Assembly (NCBI RefSeq): GCF_001423105.1
Contig: NZ_LMNV01000002.1
Span: 1 to 64,000 of the forward strand
Reading direction: 5' to 3'
Length of the DNA: 64,000 nucleotides
Source: Frondihabitans sp. Leaf304
Lineage (GTDB): Bacteria > Actinomycetota > Actinomycetes > Actinomycetales > Microbacteriaceae
Shown here: piece after piece, positions 1-8,800 of the stretch
Numbering within the stretch: position 1 is the stretch's first letter
Layout of the letters: every line of letters begins with the position of its first letter
Position numbers and translations under genes: made by a program
The notes under the pieces: model-generated
The model's database searches: none
The model's input: the letters and a program-made list of their open reading frames with translations, nothing else
What the model was told of the DNA's origin: nothing

Positions 1-16
1 CTTCAGCAACACCTTG

Positions 17-46
17 AAAGCCACCCCATGACGGGGTGGCTTTCTT
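17..46 (+). terminator. Rho-independent terminator of the upstream gene
   Basis: A perfect 11-bp stem (AAAGCCACCCC at 17-27 pairing with GGGGTGGCTTT at 33-43) with a 5-nt loop is followed by a short T-containing run. It should end transcription of a gene lying before the window. In related actinobacteria that neighbour is often tyrS, but none of its coding sequence is visible here. Confidence 0.8.
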
Positions 47-221
47 GCGTTTAACCCACCAATTAGGTCACCACGATGCAGCTCTCCGCGGGCTGTTAGG
101 CTGGGATCACAACACCACAGCAGGCCCTTCGGTCGACGCGCGCCCACGCCACGTCGCCCGAAGAACGAGTCAGGCGCCATTGAGCCGACTCGTCAGAGAC
201 TTTTACCCCGAGGAGAACCCC

Positions 222-1568
222 GTGAGCGAGCGCGACGACGACAACGAGAAGCGTCCGCGACGCGACGACCGCGGATCGGGCTCTGGTTCAGGGTCTGGAC
301 GAGGTAACGGGAACGGTGGAGGAGCTAGAGGCCCCGCCGGTGCCGGTTCAGGACGGCCGGGAAGCGATCGCCCGTGGAGTCCCCGTCCGCCACGTGGTGG
401 TTCGGATCGACCCAAACGCGGAGCTTCTGACCGGCCTGCGACTGGTCGCCCCTCGGGGGAGCGGTCTGATACTCGTCGGCCTCCGCGCGGCGACGGCCCC
501 GCAGGAGGTTCGCGGCCTCCGTTCCGCAGCGACGACCGGCCCCAGCGCCCGGGAGAGCGGCCGGAGCGAAGCGGTGGGCGCCCCAGTACGGGTGGCCGAC
601 CGACGTCAGGCCGTCCCACGACCGGCGGACGGCCCACGGGTGGGCGCCCGACCGGCGGTCGTCCGGGATCCTCGCGTCCGAACGATCGTGACGACCGCGG
701 AAGCCGCTCCGGCCGCGACTCGCGTGACGGTGGTGGCGAGTGGGAAGACCGCGATCCGCTGGGTCTCCGCTCAGTGCGCCCGCGCCAGTTCGAGCCGCAC
801 CTGCCCGATGAGGTGGAGCCGCGCCAGCTCGACAAGGTGGCTCGAGCCGAGCTGAAGACCCTCAGTAAGGAGAACGCCGACTTCGTGGCGCGTCACCTCG
901 TGATGGCCGGCCAGCTGATCGAGGAAGACCCGCAGCTCGCGCACCAGCACGCGCAGGCGGCTGGTCGTCGAGCCGGCCGCGTTGCCGTCGTGCGGGAGAC
1001 GATCGCCATCACGGCATACGCGCTCGAGGATTACGCGCTGACGCTGCGCGAACTCCGCACATACCGTCGCATCTCGGGCCGGAACGATCAGCTCCCGCTC
1101 ATGGTCGATAGCGAGCGGGGCCTCGAACGACCCGATAGGGCTCTCGAGCTCGGCCACTCCGTCGATGTCGAGACGCTCGATGTCGGCGTGCGCGTGTCGC
1201 TCGCCATCGCCATGTCGGGGGCGCGCCTCGATCTCGACCAGAAAGACGCCGCTCTGCGCGAGCTCGAGATCCCGCAGCTCGATCGTCGTCGCGCGTTCAG
1301 CTACAGCCCCGACCTGTTCGACGCCTACGGAACCGTGCTCGAAGAGCTCGGTCGTGAGGCGGAGGCCGCCGAGTGGTACGCCCTGTCACGCCGAGCCAGC
1401 GGTGCTCTCTCCGCATCTGATTCTGAGGAAGACCATGAAACTGTCGAGATCGTGGAAGAAGAAATCGAAGGATTCGACGGAGACGACGTCGCAGCCGACG
1501 ACGAACTCGCAGGATCCGCGGACGACGCCGATGGAGCCGACGCAGCCAGCGACGAACCCCGCGACTGA
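222..1568 (+). CDS. TPR-like protein with a long disordered Arg/Gly/Pro N-terminus
   Basis: The protein has 448 residues. The first roughly 170 residues are low-complexity (Asp/Arg/Gly/Ser/Pro with GRPT and GGRP repeats) and should be disordered. The rest is helical and looks like a degenerate tetratricopeptide array (for example the ETIAITAYALEDYALTLRELRTYRR segment in the middle). The tail of about 50 residues is very acidic. GTG at 222 is chosen because GAGGAG (210-215) lies 6 nt upstream; the longer frame back to 36 runs into the terminator. Homologues commonly precede the HAD hydrolase/tlyA/nadK block in actinobacteria. The function is unknown; a scaffold or RNA-associated role would be a guess. 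Confidence 0.8.
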   Translation: MSERDDDNEKRPRRDDRGSGSGSGSGRGNGNGGGARGPAGAGSGRPGSDRPWSPRPPRGGSDRPKRGASDRPATGRPSGERSDTRRPPRGDGPAGGSRPPFRSDDRPQRPGERPERSGGRPSTGGRPTSGRPTTGGRPTGGRPTGGRPGSSRPNDRDDRGSRSGRDSRDGGGEWEDRDPLGLRSVRPRQFEPHLPDEVEPRQLDKVARAELKTLSKENADFVARHLVMAGQLIEEDPQLAHQHAQAAGRRAGRVAVVRETIAITAYALEDYALTLRELRTYRRISGRNDQLPLMVDSERGLERPDRALELGHSVDVETLDVGVRVSLAIAMSGARLDLDQKDAALRELEIPQLDRRRAFSYSPDLFDAYGTVLEELGREAEAAEWYALSRRASGALSASDSEEDHETVEIVEEEIEGFDGDDVAADDELAGSADDADGADAASDEPRD

Positions 1569-2562
1569 GCCGCGGTTTCCCCTCGCCGGAGTGGACGTCG
1601 TGTTGGCGGACCTCGACGGCGTCGTCTACACCGGCCGGAACGCCATCGACCACGCGGTCGACAGTCTCAACCGGGCGGCCGAGTCGGCTCGCGTCGGCTA
1701 CATCACGAACAACGCGTCGCGGACCGCCGAGGCGGTGGCGGGCCAGCTCTCGGGCTTCGGGCTGTCGGTGGCTGCCGACGACGTGGTGACGAGCCCGCAG
1801 GCCGCCGTCCGTCTTCTGGCGACCGTCGTGGATCCTGGTGCGCTGATTCTCGTCGTCGGGGGAGAAGGGCTGACCACCGTGGTCGAGGCCGCGGGGTATC
1901 GAGTCACGCGATCGGCCGACGACGGACCCGACGGTGTCATCCAGGGTTTCTCGCCCGAGGTGGGCTGGAAAGACCTCGCGGAGGCGGCGTTCGCTCTCGC
2001 CGCCGACATCCCGTGGGTAGCGACGAACCAGGATTGGACGATTCCGCAGGAGCGAGGCATCGCGCCCGGCAACGGAACGCTGGTCTCGGCAGTGCACACC
2101 GCCGTCGGAAAGCTGCCGCTCGTCGCGGGCAAGCCGGAGAAGGCGATCTTCGACGCTGCTCTGGAGCGCTTCTCTGCCTCGAAGCCGCTGTTCATCGGCG
2201 ACCGCCTCGACACCGACATCATCGGCGCCAACAAGGCGGGGATCCCGTCGGTCTTGGTCTTGTCCGGGATCGACAAGGCGAAGCAGGTGCTGGCCGCCCC
2301 GACCGACTCTCGGCCCGATTTCATCCTCGGCGATCTGAGGGAACTCCACGAGGAGTACCCGGCGACGATCGAGACGAAGGATCCGACGGGCGCGCGGGTG
2401 TTCGAGGTCCGCTCCGCTCGGGTGAAGTTGCACGGAAACGTGGTCACCGTGCTCGACGAGGGGTCGTCGCCGGTCGATCTGCTTCGTGCCGGCTCGGCCG
2501 CGGTGTGGGCCAGCGGCCTGATGATCTACGGGATGGTCGTCGACCCCAAGCTGTACGAGTAG
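1531..2562 (+). CDS. HAD-IIA family sugar-phosphatase (NagD-like)
   Basis: This HAD superfamily hydrolase is predicted to dephosphorylate small phosphorylated metabolites. The nucleophile motif DLDGVVYTG lies near the N-terminus. A TNNAS motif follows, then a class IIA cap, and a C-terminal GDRLDTDIIGANKAGI acid motif. A tail of about 70 residues (ARVFEVRSARVKLHGN...) is an extra domain seen in actinobacterial members. The length of 343 residues fits the family. ATG at 1531 overlaps the previous gene by 38 nt. An upstream ATG at 1435 has a better ribosome site (GAGGAA at 1425-1430) but would overlap by 134 nt and add an unconserved-looking tail. The natural substrate cannot be inferred. Confidence 0.85.
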   Translation: MEPTQPATNPATEPRFPLAGVDVVLADLDGVVYTGRNAIDHAVDSLNRAAESARVGYITNNASRTAEAVAGQLSGFGLSVAADDVVTSPQAAVRLLATVVDPGALILVVGGEGLTTVVEAAGYRVTRSADDGPDGVIQGFSPEVGWKDLAEAAFALAADIPWVATNQDWTIPQERGIAPGNGTLVSAVHTAVGKLPLVAGKPEKAIFDAALERFSASKPLFIGDRLDTDIIGANKAGIPSVLVLSGIDKAKQVLAAPTDSRPDFILGDLRELHEEYPATIETKDPTGARVFEVRSARVKLHGNVVTVLDEGSSPVDLLRAGSAAVWASGLMIYGMVVDPKLYE

Positions 2563-2627
2563 CGCCACGGCGAGCCCTGGGGAGGACGCCCGCGGGTGTC
2601 AGGGGCAGACGTTAGTGTGGACGGACC

Positions 2628-2780
2628 ATGAGCGATAGCAGGCAATCCGTCGATGAGCTGATCTCGCGACTGACGGTCATCGACCAGCAGCCGCTCGATC
2701 AGCGAGCCGGGGCCTTCTCGCAGATCCACGACGAGCTCCGGGCCACCCTCGAAGACGGTCGCGGCCAGGGCGACCGGTGA
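2628..2780 (+). CDS. Small 50-residue conserved-position protein before tlyA
   Basis: A short frame begins MSDSRQSVDELISRL and ends exactly where tlyA starts (TGATG overlap at 2778-2782). It is predicted to be helical, acidic and without a membrane segment. Tiny helical proteins of this kind are found between the HAD phosphatase and tlyA genes of actinobacteria. Coupling to tlyA and codon use like its neighbours argue that it is real. TAGTGT at 2613-2618 could be a -10 box. The function is unknown. Confidence 0.7.
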   Translation: MSDSRQSVDELISRLTVIDQQPLDQRAGAFSQIHDELRATLEDGRGQGDR

Positions 2781-3616
2781 TGGCGTCGTCGTCACCCGAC
2801 GAAGCCGGCTCGGCGAGCGAGGTATCGCGACTCGACGTGGCCCTGACATCGCGGGGTCTGGCTCGGTCGCGAACGCATGCGCATCGGATCCTTACCGAGG
2901 GTCTTGTGACAGTCGACGGCCGCGCGGTGCTCAAGGCGTCGTTCCCGACCAAGGGTGACGCGACCATCGAGGTCGCGGGCATCGACCACTACGTGAGCCG
3001 GGCTGCGCACAAGCTCATCGGGGCCCTCGACGCCTTTGGTGTCGATCCGGCGGGTCGGCACGGCCTCGACGTGGGTGCGTCGACGGGTGGATTCACCCAG
3101 GTGCTGCTCGAGCGGGGCGCCGCGTCGGTGATCGCCCTCGACGTGGGGCACGGCCAGCTGGTGACAGCGATCCGGAGCGATCCGCGGGTCTCGGTCGTCG
3201 AGGGCAGCAACGCGCGCTATCTCGAGGCCGAGGTGCTTCGTGCGGCATCCGACGACGCCGACCTCATCTCCGTCGTGGTCGGCGACCTCTCGTTCATCTC
3301 TCTCACGATGGTGCTGCCAGCGCTCGTGCGCTCGGTAGGGCTCGAGGCCGACTACGTCTTGCTGATCAAACCGCAGTTCGAGGTGGGGCGGCAGGGAATC
3401 CGCGAGGGTATCGTCCACGACGCGGGCCTGCGGTCCGACGCCGTCCAGGCGGTTCTCTGGGCTGCTCACGATGTGGGTCTCGGCACCGCCGGCGTCGTGC
3501 CGTCGCCCATCGTCGGAACGAACGGCAACCACGAGTACTGCGTGCACCTGAGTGCCCGAGCCGGCACGAATCCGACAGAATGGATCGGTCGGATCGACGA
3601 GATGACGAAAGGGTGA
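2780..3616 (+). CDS. tlyA: TlyA-family rRNA 2'-O-methyltransferase / putative hemolysin
   Basis: TlyA methylates 2'-OH groups of ribose in 16S (C1409) and 23S (C1920) rRNA, which in mycobacteria confers capreomycin sensitivity. The N-terminal S4 RNA-binding domain (about residues 15-75) contains the LDVALTSRGLARSRTHAHRI signature. The FtsJ-like Rossmann domain follows with the SAM motif GLDVGASTGGFTQVLL. The length of 278 residues is normal. ATG at 2780 overlaps the stop of the small upstream gene, and nadK follows after 4 nt, so this is one operon. Confidence in the family is high; the exact rRNA targets are taken from homologues. Confidence 0.93.
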   Translation: MASSSPDEAGSASEVSRLDVALTSRGLARSRTHAHRILTEGLVTVDGRAVLKASFPTKGDATIEVAGIDHYVSRAAHKLIGALDAFGVDPAGRHGLDVGASTGGFTQVLLERGAASVIALDVGHGQLVTAIRSDPRVSVVEGSNARYLEAEVLRAASDDADLISVVVGDLSFISLTMVLPALVRSVGLEADYVLLIKPQFEVGRQGIREGIVHDAGLRSDAVQAVLWAAHDVGLGTAGVVPSPIVGTNGNHEYCVHLSARAGTNPTEWIGRIDEMTKG

Positions 3617-3620
3617 TCCC

Positions 3621-4532
3621 ATGGAGAGCCAACAGCGGCACATCCTGATCGTCTCGCACACGGGGCGGCGCGATTCGATCGACGCAGCCCTCGACGTCTG
3701 CCGAGCCCTCGACGCAGCGGGTCTCGTGCCGGTCTTGCCCCGAGACGAGTTCGACGACATCCGGGCGGCCGAGCCCGCGTTCACGGGCGTGCACCTGCTG
3801 GGTGACGACGTGCTCGTCGACGACATCGAATCGGTCATCGTCCTCGGCGGCGACGGGACCATCTTGCGAGCCGCCGAACTCGTGCGCGGCACCCGGGCGC
3901 CGATCGTCGGAGTGAACCTCGGCCACGTCGGCTTCCTCGCCGAGAGCGAGCGCGAAGACCTGCACGACACCGTGCAGCGCGTGGTCGCTCACGACTACGA
4001 GGTCGAAGAGCGATTCGCGCTCGAGATCGCCGTGATGGTCGACGGGAAGCAGGTCTACGAGACCTGGGCCCTGAACGAGGCCACGGTCGAGAAGGCCTCG
4101 CGCGAACGCATGCTCGAGGTCGTCATCGAGGTCGACGGGCGCCCGCTCTCGTCGTTCGGCTGCGACGGCGTGGTCATGTCGACTCCGACCGGCTCGACGG
4201 CGTACAACTTCTCGGCCGGCGGGCCCGTCGTGTGGCCGGAGGTCGAGGCGATGATCCTCGTTCCGCTCAGCGCCCACGCACTGTTCGCGCGACCACTCGT
4301 CGTCGGGCCCCAGTCCACCTTCGCCGTGGAGGTGCTGAGCCGGACCGACGGCTCAGGCGTGCTCTGGTGCGACGGCCGCCGCGCACACACCCTCGAGCCC
4401 GGAGCCCGAGTTGTCGCCCGCCGATCGGCCCAGCCCGTCCGGCTGGCTCGCCTGCGGACGGCGCCGTTCACCGACCGCCTCGTCGCGAAGTTCCACCTGC
4501 CGGTCACCGGCTGGAGAGGCCCGCACACCTAA
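3621..4532 (+). CDS. nadK: NAD kinase
   Basis: NAD kinase phosphorylates NAD to NADP in the cytoplasm. The GGDGT motif (residues 76-80) and the glycine-rich TPTGSTAYNFSAGGP motif are both present, and the 303-residue length is typical. The ATG is preceded by GGGTGATCCC, the end of tlyA. The gene abuts recN with no gap (TAA then GTG), as in many actinobacteria. Confidence 0.95.
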   Translation: MESQQRHILIVSHTGRRDSIDAALDVCRALDAAGLVPVLPRDEFDDIRAAEPAFTGVHLLGDDVLVDDIESVIVLGGDGTILRAAELVRGTRAPIVGVNLGHVGFLAESEREDLHDTVQRVVAHDYEVEERFALEIAVMVDGKQVYETWALNEATVEKASRERMLEVVIEVDGRPLSSFGCDGVVMSTPTGSTAYNFSAGGPVVWPEVEAMILVPLSAHALFARPLVVGPQSTFAVEVLSRTDGSGVLWCDGRRAHTLEPGARVVARRSAQPVRLARLRTAPFTDRLVAKFHLPVTGWRGPHT

Positions 4533-6260
4533 GTGATCGAAGACATCAGCATCCGCGACCTCGGGGTCATCGGGCGAGCCACCCTGCCCCTCGGGCCCGG
4601 TTTCACCGCCGTCACCGGCGAGACCGGCGCGGGCAAGACCATGGTCGTCTCGGCGCTGGGGCTCCTGCTCGGGCAGCGTGCCGATGGCGGTGCCGTGCGG
4701 TCCGGGAGCGCCCAGGCGGTTGTCGACGGGCGCTGGTCGGTACCCGACGGTGGTCCGGCAGCCGAGCGCGTGCGCGATGCCGGAGGAGACGTCGACGACG
4801 GCGAGCTCTTCCTCAGTCGCATCGTCTCGAGCGAGGGGCGAAGTCGAGCAGTCGTCGGCGGTCGATCGGCGCCGGTCGGCGTGCTCGGCGACCTGGCGGA
4901 GCACCTCGTCGTGGTGCACGGGCAGTCCGAGCAGATCCGTTTGAAGTCGTCGGCGGCGCAGCGCTCGGCAGTCGATGCCCACGGCGGAAAGAAGCTCGCC
5001 GCCGTAAGGGCGAGCTACACCCAGGCCTTCGAGAGCTGGCAGAAGGCGGCACGCGAGCTCGAGACGATCACCGGTGATCGAGATGCTCGATCCGCCGAGG
5101 CCGACACCCTCCGCGCCGCTATCGACGAGATCGAACGGGTTGGGCCCACGGCCGGCGAGGACGCCGACCTCGACGCCACCGCCGAGCGCCTGAGCAACGC
5201 CGAAGACCTCCGACTCGCAGCCGGCCTCGCGCACGAGGTCCTGTCGACCGACGCGGTCGACGGCACCCGTGACGTCCTGTCGCTGGTCGAAGAGGCGCGC
5301 CGCCAGGTCGAGCGGGTGGCGCAGCACGACGCCGAGCTCCAATCGATCGCCGATCTGCTCGCGGAGGTGAGCGTGCAGGTGTCCGACACGTCCGCGCGGT
5401 TGTCGAGCTATCTCGGATCCTTGGATGCCGATGTCTCGCGCGAACTCGAGACCGTGCAGGAGCGCCGTGCCGACCTCGGCGCCCTCGTGCGCAAATACGG
5501 GCCCACGCTCGACGACGTGATCCAGCTCGTCGCCGACGGATCGGAGCGCCTCGTCGAACTCGACGGTGACGACGATCGAGTGGTCGGTTTGGCCGCGGAG
5601 GTCGAGGCACATCGGGCCGCAGCCGAGGAGCTCGCAGGTCGGCTGACGGCGCTCCGCCGCGAATCCGGCGACGATCTCGCGGCGCGAGTGAGCGACGAGC
5701 TCGCGGCGCTGGCCATGGCCGGGGCTCAGCTGGTCGTCTCCGTGAGCGACCGAGGAGAGCTCGGTGCATCCGGTGCCGACATCGTCGAGATTCTCCTGCG
5801 CCCGCACTCCGGCAGCGAACCGCGGCCCCTCGGCAAGGGTGCGTCGGGCGGCGAGCTCTCGCGCGTGATGCTGGCCATCGAGGTCGTCATGGCTGCGTCG
5901 AGCGCCGTGCCGACGTTCGTGTTCGACGAGGTCGACGCCGGCGTGGGCGGCGCGGCCGCCATCGAGATCGGCAGGCGCCTGGCGATGCTGGCGGATCGCG
6001 CCCAAGTGATCGTCGTGACGCACCTGGCGCAGGTGGCGGCCTTCGCGACGAACCACCTCCGAGTCGTGAAAGACGCCTCGGGTGAGGTGACCGCCTCCAG
6101 CGTGCAGCAGCTCGAAGGCCAGGAGCGTGTCGCCGAGATGGCCCGGCTGCTCTCGGGGCTGCCCGACAGCGAGAGCGGACTCGAGCACGCGCGCGAGCTG
6201 CTCGATCTCGCCACCGCCCGTCCGACACGCGCGGGAGTGCGCACCGATACACGGTCGTAA
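4533..6260 (+). CDS. recN: DNA repair protein RecN
   Basis: RecN is an SMC-like ATPase that acts early in double-strand break repair. It has an N-terminal Walker A GETGAGKT (residues 29-36), a central coiled-coil region of roughly 280 residues rich in Glu/Arg/Ala, and a C-terminal ABC signature (GKGASGGELSRVMLA) and Walker B (VFDEVDAGVGG). The start is a GTG directly after the nadK stop. The 575-residue length is normal. In many actinobacteria steA and a copper-transporter-like gene sit between recN and pyrG; here pyrG follows directly after about 50 nt. Confidence 0.95.
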   Translation: MIEDISIRDLGVIGRATLPLGPGFTAVTGETGAGKTMVVSALGLLLGQRADGGAVRSGSAQAVVDGRWSVPDGGPAAERVRDAGGDVDDGELFLSRIVSSEGRSRAVVGGRSAPVGVLGDLAEHLVVVHGQSEQIRLKSSAAQRSAVDAHGGKKLAAVRASYTQAFESWQKAARELETITGDRDARSAEADTLRAAIDEIERVGPTAGEDADLDATAERLSNAEDLRLAAGLAHEVLSTDAVDGTRDVLSLVEEARRQVERVAQHDAELQSIADLLAEVSVQVSDTSARLSSYLGSLDADVSRELETVQERRADLGALVRKYGPTLDDVIQLVADGSERLVELDGDDDRVVGLAAEVEAHRAAAEELAGRLTALRRESGDDLAARVSDELAALAMAGAQLVVSVSDRGELGASGADIVEILLRPHSGSEPRPLGKGASGGELSRVMLAIEVVMAASSAVPTFVFDEVDAGVGGAAAIEIGRRLAMLADRAQVIVVTHLAQVAAFATNHLRVVKDASGEVTASSVQQLEGQERVAEMARLLSGLPDSESGLEHARELLDLATARPTRAGVRTDTRS

Positions 6261-6294
6261 CGACCGGAGGCTGTTCGGTGAACCACGAGTGACG

Positions 6295-6300
6295 TAGGAT
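6295..6300 (+). promoter_or_regulatory. -10 box of a leaderless pyrG transcript
   Basis: TAGGAT ends 8 nt before the GTG of pyrG and no Shine-Dalgarno sequence lies between them. This is the actinobacterial leaderless pattern, in which transcription starts at the start codon. It shows that pyrG has its own promoter rather than depending only on the recN operon. Confidence 0.6.
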
Positions 6301-6308
6301 GGAAGCCC

Positions 6309-8027
6309 GTGGTGGTCAATCAAAACTCCGGCTCGGTCAACTCGTCAAACGACACGAAGGTCACGAAGCACATCTTCGTCACCGGGGGCGTCGTCTCCTC
6401 TCTCGGCAAAGGCCTGACGGCCGCAAGCCTCGGCAATCTGTTGACTGCTCGCGGGCTCCGCGTCGTCATGCAGAAGCTCGACCCGTATCTCAACGTCGAC
6501 CCGGGAACGATGAACCCGTTCCAGCACGGCGAAGTCTTCGTCACCGATGACGGCGCCGAGACCGACCTCGACATCGGGCACTACGAGCGGTTCCTCGACA
6601 TCAACCTCAACCAGGGCGCGAACGTCACGACCGGTCAGATCTACTCGACCGTCATCGCCCAGGAGCGCCGGGGCGAGTACCTCGGCGACACCGTGCAGGT
6701 CATCCCTCACATCACCGACGAGATCAAGCGTCGCATGCGCCTGCAGGCCTCCGATGAGCCGCAGCCCGACGTCATCATCACCGAGGTCGGCGGCACGGTC
6801 GGCGACATCGAGAGCCAGCCGTTCCTCGAGTCGGCCCGTCAGGTGCGTCACGAGCTCGGTCGCAAGAACGTCTTCTTCGTGCACGTGTCGCTGGTCCCGT
6901 TCATGGGGGCCTCCGGCGAGCAGAAGACCAAGCCGACGCAGCACTCCGTCGCCGCCCTCCGCGCCATCGGCATCCAGCCCGACGCGCTCGTGCTCCGCAG
7001 CGACCGACCGGTCACCGAGTCGAACCGCCGCAAGATCGCGCTGATGTGCGACGTCGACGAAGACGCCGTGGTCAACGCCAAAGACGTGGCCAGCATCTAC
7101 GAGATCCCCGCCATGCTCAACGAGCAGGGCCTCGACGGCTACATCATCGAGCACCTCGGCCTCGACGAGAAGGCCGGCGCGGTCGACTGGACCGGCTGGA
7201 ACCCGATTCTCTCGGCCGTCAAAGACCCCAAGCACGAAGTCACGATCGGCCTGGTCGGCAAATACATCGACCTTCCCGACGCCTACCTCTCGGTCACCGA
7301 GGCCCTCAAGGCCGGCGGCTTCGCGCACCAGACCAAGGTCGTGCTGCGCTGGATCCCCTCCGACGACTGCGAGACCATCGAGGGCGCCGCGAAGGCGCTC
7401 GCCGACGTCGACGGCATCTGCGTTCCCGGCGGGTTCGGCATCCGCGGCATCGAGGGCAAGCTCGGAGCCCTCCGGTTCGCCCGCGAGAACGGCGTCCCGA
7501 CCCTCGGGCTCTGCCTCGGCCTGCAGTGCATGGTCATCGAATACGCCCGCAACGAGGCCGGCCTCGCCGGGGCATCGTCGTCGGAGTTCGACCCCGATAC
7601 CGAGTACCCGGTGATCGCCACGATGGCCGAGCAGGTCGACATCATCGCGGGAGGAGACCTCGGCGGAACCATGCGCCTCGGCCTGTACCCGGCAGCGCTG
7701 ACCGCCGGATCCTTGGCTTCTGAGGTGTACGGCTCGGAGCTCGTCGAAGAGCGCCACCGCCACCGCTACGAGGTCAACAACCACTACCGCGAGCAGATCG
7801 CCGACGCCGGCCTGGTCTTCTCCGGCACGTCGCCCGACGGCCAGCTCGTCGAGTACGTCGAGCTCGACCGCGCCGAGCACCCGTACTACATCGGCACCCA
7901 GGCGCACCCCGAGCTGCGCTCGCGCCCGAATCACGCGCACCCGCTGTTCTCGGGTCTCGTCGAGGCGGCACTCGACCGTCAGAACGCGACGCGGCTGTTC
8001 GAGGTCGCCGAGGCCGAGGGTGCCTGA
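6309..8027 (+). CDS. pyrG: CTP synthase
   Basis: CTP synthase aminates UTP to CTP with glutamine nitrogen and ATP, the last step of pyrimidine nucleotide synthesis. The N-terminal synthetase domain begins with [15 protein letters not shown], followed by [21 protein letters not shown]. The C-terminal class I glutamine amidotransferase domain carries GLCLGLQ with the catalytic Cys near residue 402 and a His/Glu pair in HPELRSRP. Length 572 residues. The first 20 residues (Asn/Ser-rich) are an actinobacterial extension. GTG at 6309 is chosen because of the -10 box spacing; GTG at 6312 is equally possible. Confidence 0.96.
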   Translation: MVVNQNSGSVNSSNDTKVTKHIFVTGGVVSSLGKGLTAASLGNLLTARGLRVVMQKLDPYLNVDPGTMNPFQHGEVFVTDDGAETDLDIGHYERFLDINLNQGANVTTGQIYSTVIAQERRGEYLGDTVQVIPHITDEIKRRMRLQASDEPQPDVIITEVGGTVGDIESQPFLESARQVRHELGRKNVFFVHVSLVPFMGASGEQKTKPTQHSVAALRAIGIQPDALVLRSDRPVTESNRRKIALMCDVDEDAVVNAKDVASIYEIPAMLNEQGLDGYIIEHLGLDEKAGAVDWTGWNPILSAVKDPKHEVTIGLVGKYIDLPDAYLSVTEALKAGGFAHQTKVVLRWIPSDDCETIEGAAKALADVDGICVPGGFGIRGIEGKLGALRFARENGVPTLGLCLGLQCMVIEYARNEAGLAGASSSEFDPDTEYPVIATMAEQVDIIAGGDLGGTMRLGLYPAALTAGSLASEVYGSELVEERHRHRYEVNNHYREQIADAGLVFSGTSPDGQLVEYVELDRAEHPYYIGTQAHPELRSRPNHAHPLFSGLVEAALDRQNATRLFEVAEAEGA

Positions 8028-8619
8028 GGGCGTGCCGTCGACCGGGTCTGATCTGCCGGGCGTGCTCGCCGACGACCCGACCGAGGTGGCCGTCACCCGG
8101 TCGGAGGTTGTGTTCGAGGGTGCGGTCTGGAACATCCGGCGAGAGACGTTCGAGTACGGCGGGTCGGCGATCGTCCGCGAATACGTGGCGCACACTGGCG
8201 CGGTCGGCGTGCTCGCCCAGGACGACGAGGGGCGGGTGCTGCTGATCAAGCAGTACCGTCACCCGATCCGCTCGCGCGACTGGGAGCTGCCGGCCGGCCT
8301 TCTCGACATCCCCGGCGAAGATCCTCTCGTGGCAGCCCAGCGTGAACTCGCCGAAGAGACCGATGTCACGGCCTCCGCGTGGGAGCACCTCATCACCTTC
8401 AACACGACGCCCGGTGGCAGCGACGAACAGCTGATCGTCTTTCACGCGACCGGTGTCTCGGCAACGGATGCGGCGTTCGAGCGCGAGGCCGAAGAGGCCG
8501 ACATCGAGGTGCGCTGGGTGCCGCTCGACGAGATCGTCGACGCTGTGCTGAGCGGAACGGTGCACAACTCGATCCTGTGCGTATCGGCTCTCGCGCTGCA
8601 GGCCAAGCTCGCGCGGTAG
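8020..8619 (+). CDS. NUDIX hydrolase, probable ADP-ribose pyrophosphatase
   Basis: The protein has 199 residues with a Nudix box around residues 90-115 (core RELAEETDV), preceded by [20 protein letters not shown]. This arrangement is typical of ADP-ribose pyrophosphatases, which hydrolyse ADP-ribose to AMP and ribose-5-phosphate. It overlaps the pyrG stop by 8 nt, so the two are translationally coupled; the pair pyrG-NUDIX-xerD is conserved in actinobacteria. Substrate assignment is by family resemblance only. Confidence 0.87.
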   Translation: MPEGVPSTGSDLPGVLADDPTEVAVTRSEVVFEGAVWNIRRETFEYGGSAIVREYVAHTGAVGVLAQDDEGRVLLIKQYRHPIRSRDWELPAGLLDIPGEDPLVAAQRELAEETDVTASAWEHLITFNTTPGGSDEQLIVFHATGVSATDAAFEREAEEADIEVRWVPLDEIVDAVLSGTVHNSILCVSALALQAKLAR

Positions 8620-8646
8620 CTGGTGGATTGGTAGCCGGGAGCTGAG

Positions 8647-8707
8647 GCACCCCGGGATGGCCAGACAACCCCCGGATGCCGCGGTGATTCTGGCCAAGCG
8701 GGGGTGC
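8647..8707. repeat. 61-nt nested palindrome (element 1)
   Basis: Outer arms GCACCCC (8647-8653) and GGGGTGC (8701-8707) enclose inner arms TGGCCAGA (8658-8665) and TCTGGCCA (8689-8696), with a 23-nt loop. It lies between the NUDIX and xerD genes and has no T-run, so it is not a classic terminator. It resembles in size and layout the elements at 17582, 22359, 37064 and 37678. Confidence 0.7.
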
Positions 8708-8725
8708 GCCGGCGTCTGCGCGCCG

Positions 8726-8777
8726 GCGCGTGAGCGGCAGCGCGTGCGCGTCAGCGCGTGAGCGGCAGCGCGTGCGC
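8726..8777. repeat. Tandem 24-nt repeat, period 28, upstream of xerD
   Basis: Two identical 24-nt copies (8726-8749 and 8754-8777), each starting GCGCGTGAGCGG and ending GCGCGTGCGC, are separated by 4 nt and end 11 nt before the xerD -10 box. The surrounding bases are also GC-rich and partly self-complementary. This could bind a regulator of xerD or be simple slippage; the sequence does not decide. Confidence 0.75.
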
Positions 8778-8788
8778 TCCGGCGCGCC

Positions 8789-8794
8789 TAGCCT
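8789..8794 (+). promoter_or_regulatory. -10 box of a leaderless xerD transcript
   Basis: TAGCCT is followed by 6 nt and then the ATG of xerD, with no ribosome-binding site. The spacing implies transcription starting at the A of the ATG. Confidence 0.55.
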
Positions 8795-8800
8795 GGGGGC

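Noticed and set aside
4353-6323. Long minus-strand open frame opposite nadK/recN
   Set aside because: Antisense shadow of recN with low-complexity translated sequence; similar frames lie opposite der (15581-17530) and RluB.
6345-8249. Long minus-strand open frame of 634 codons opposite pyrG
   Set aside because: It is the antisense shadow of the conserved pyrG gene in high-GC DNA; it has no recognisable domain and no proper start context.
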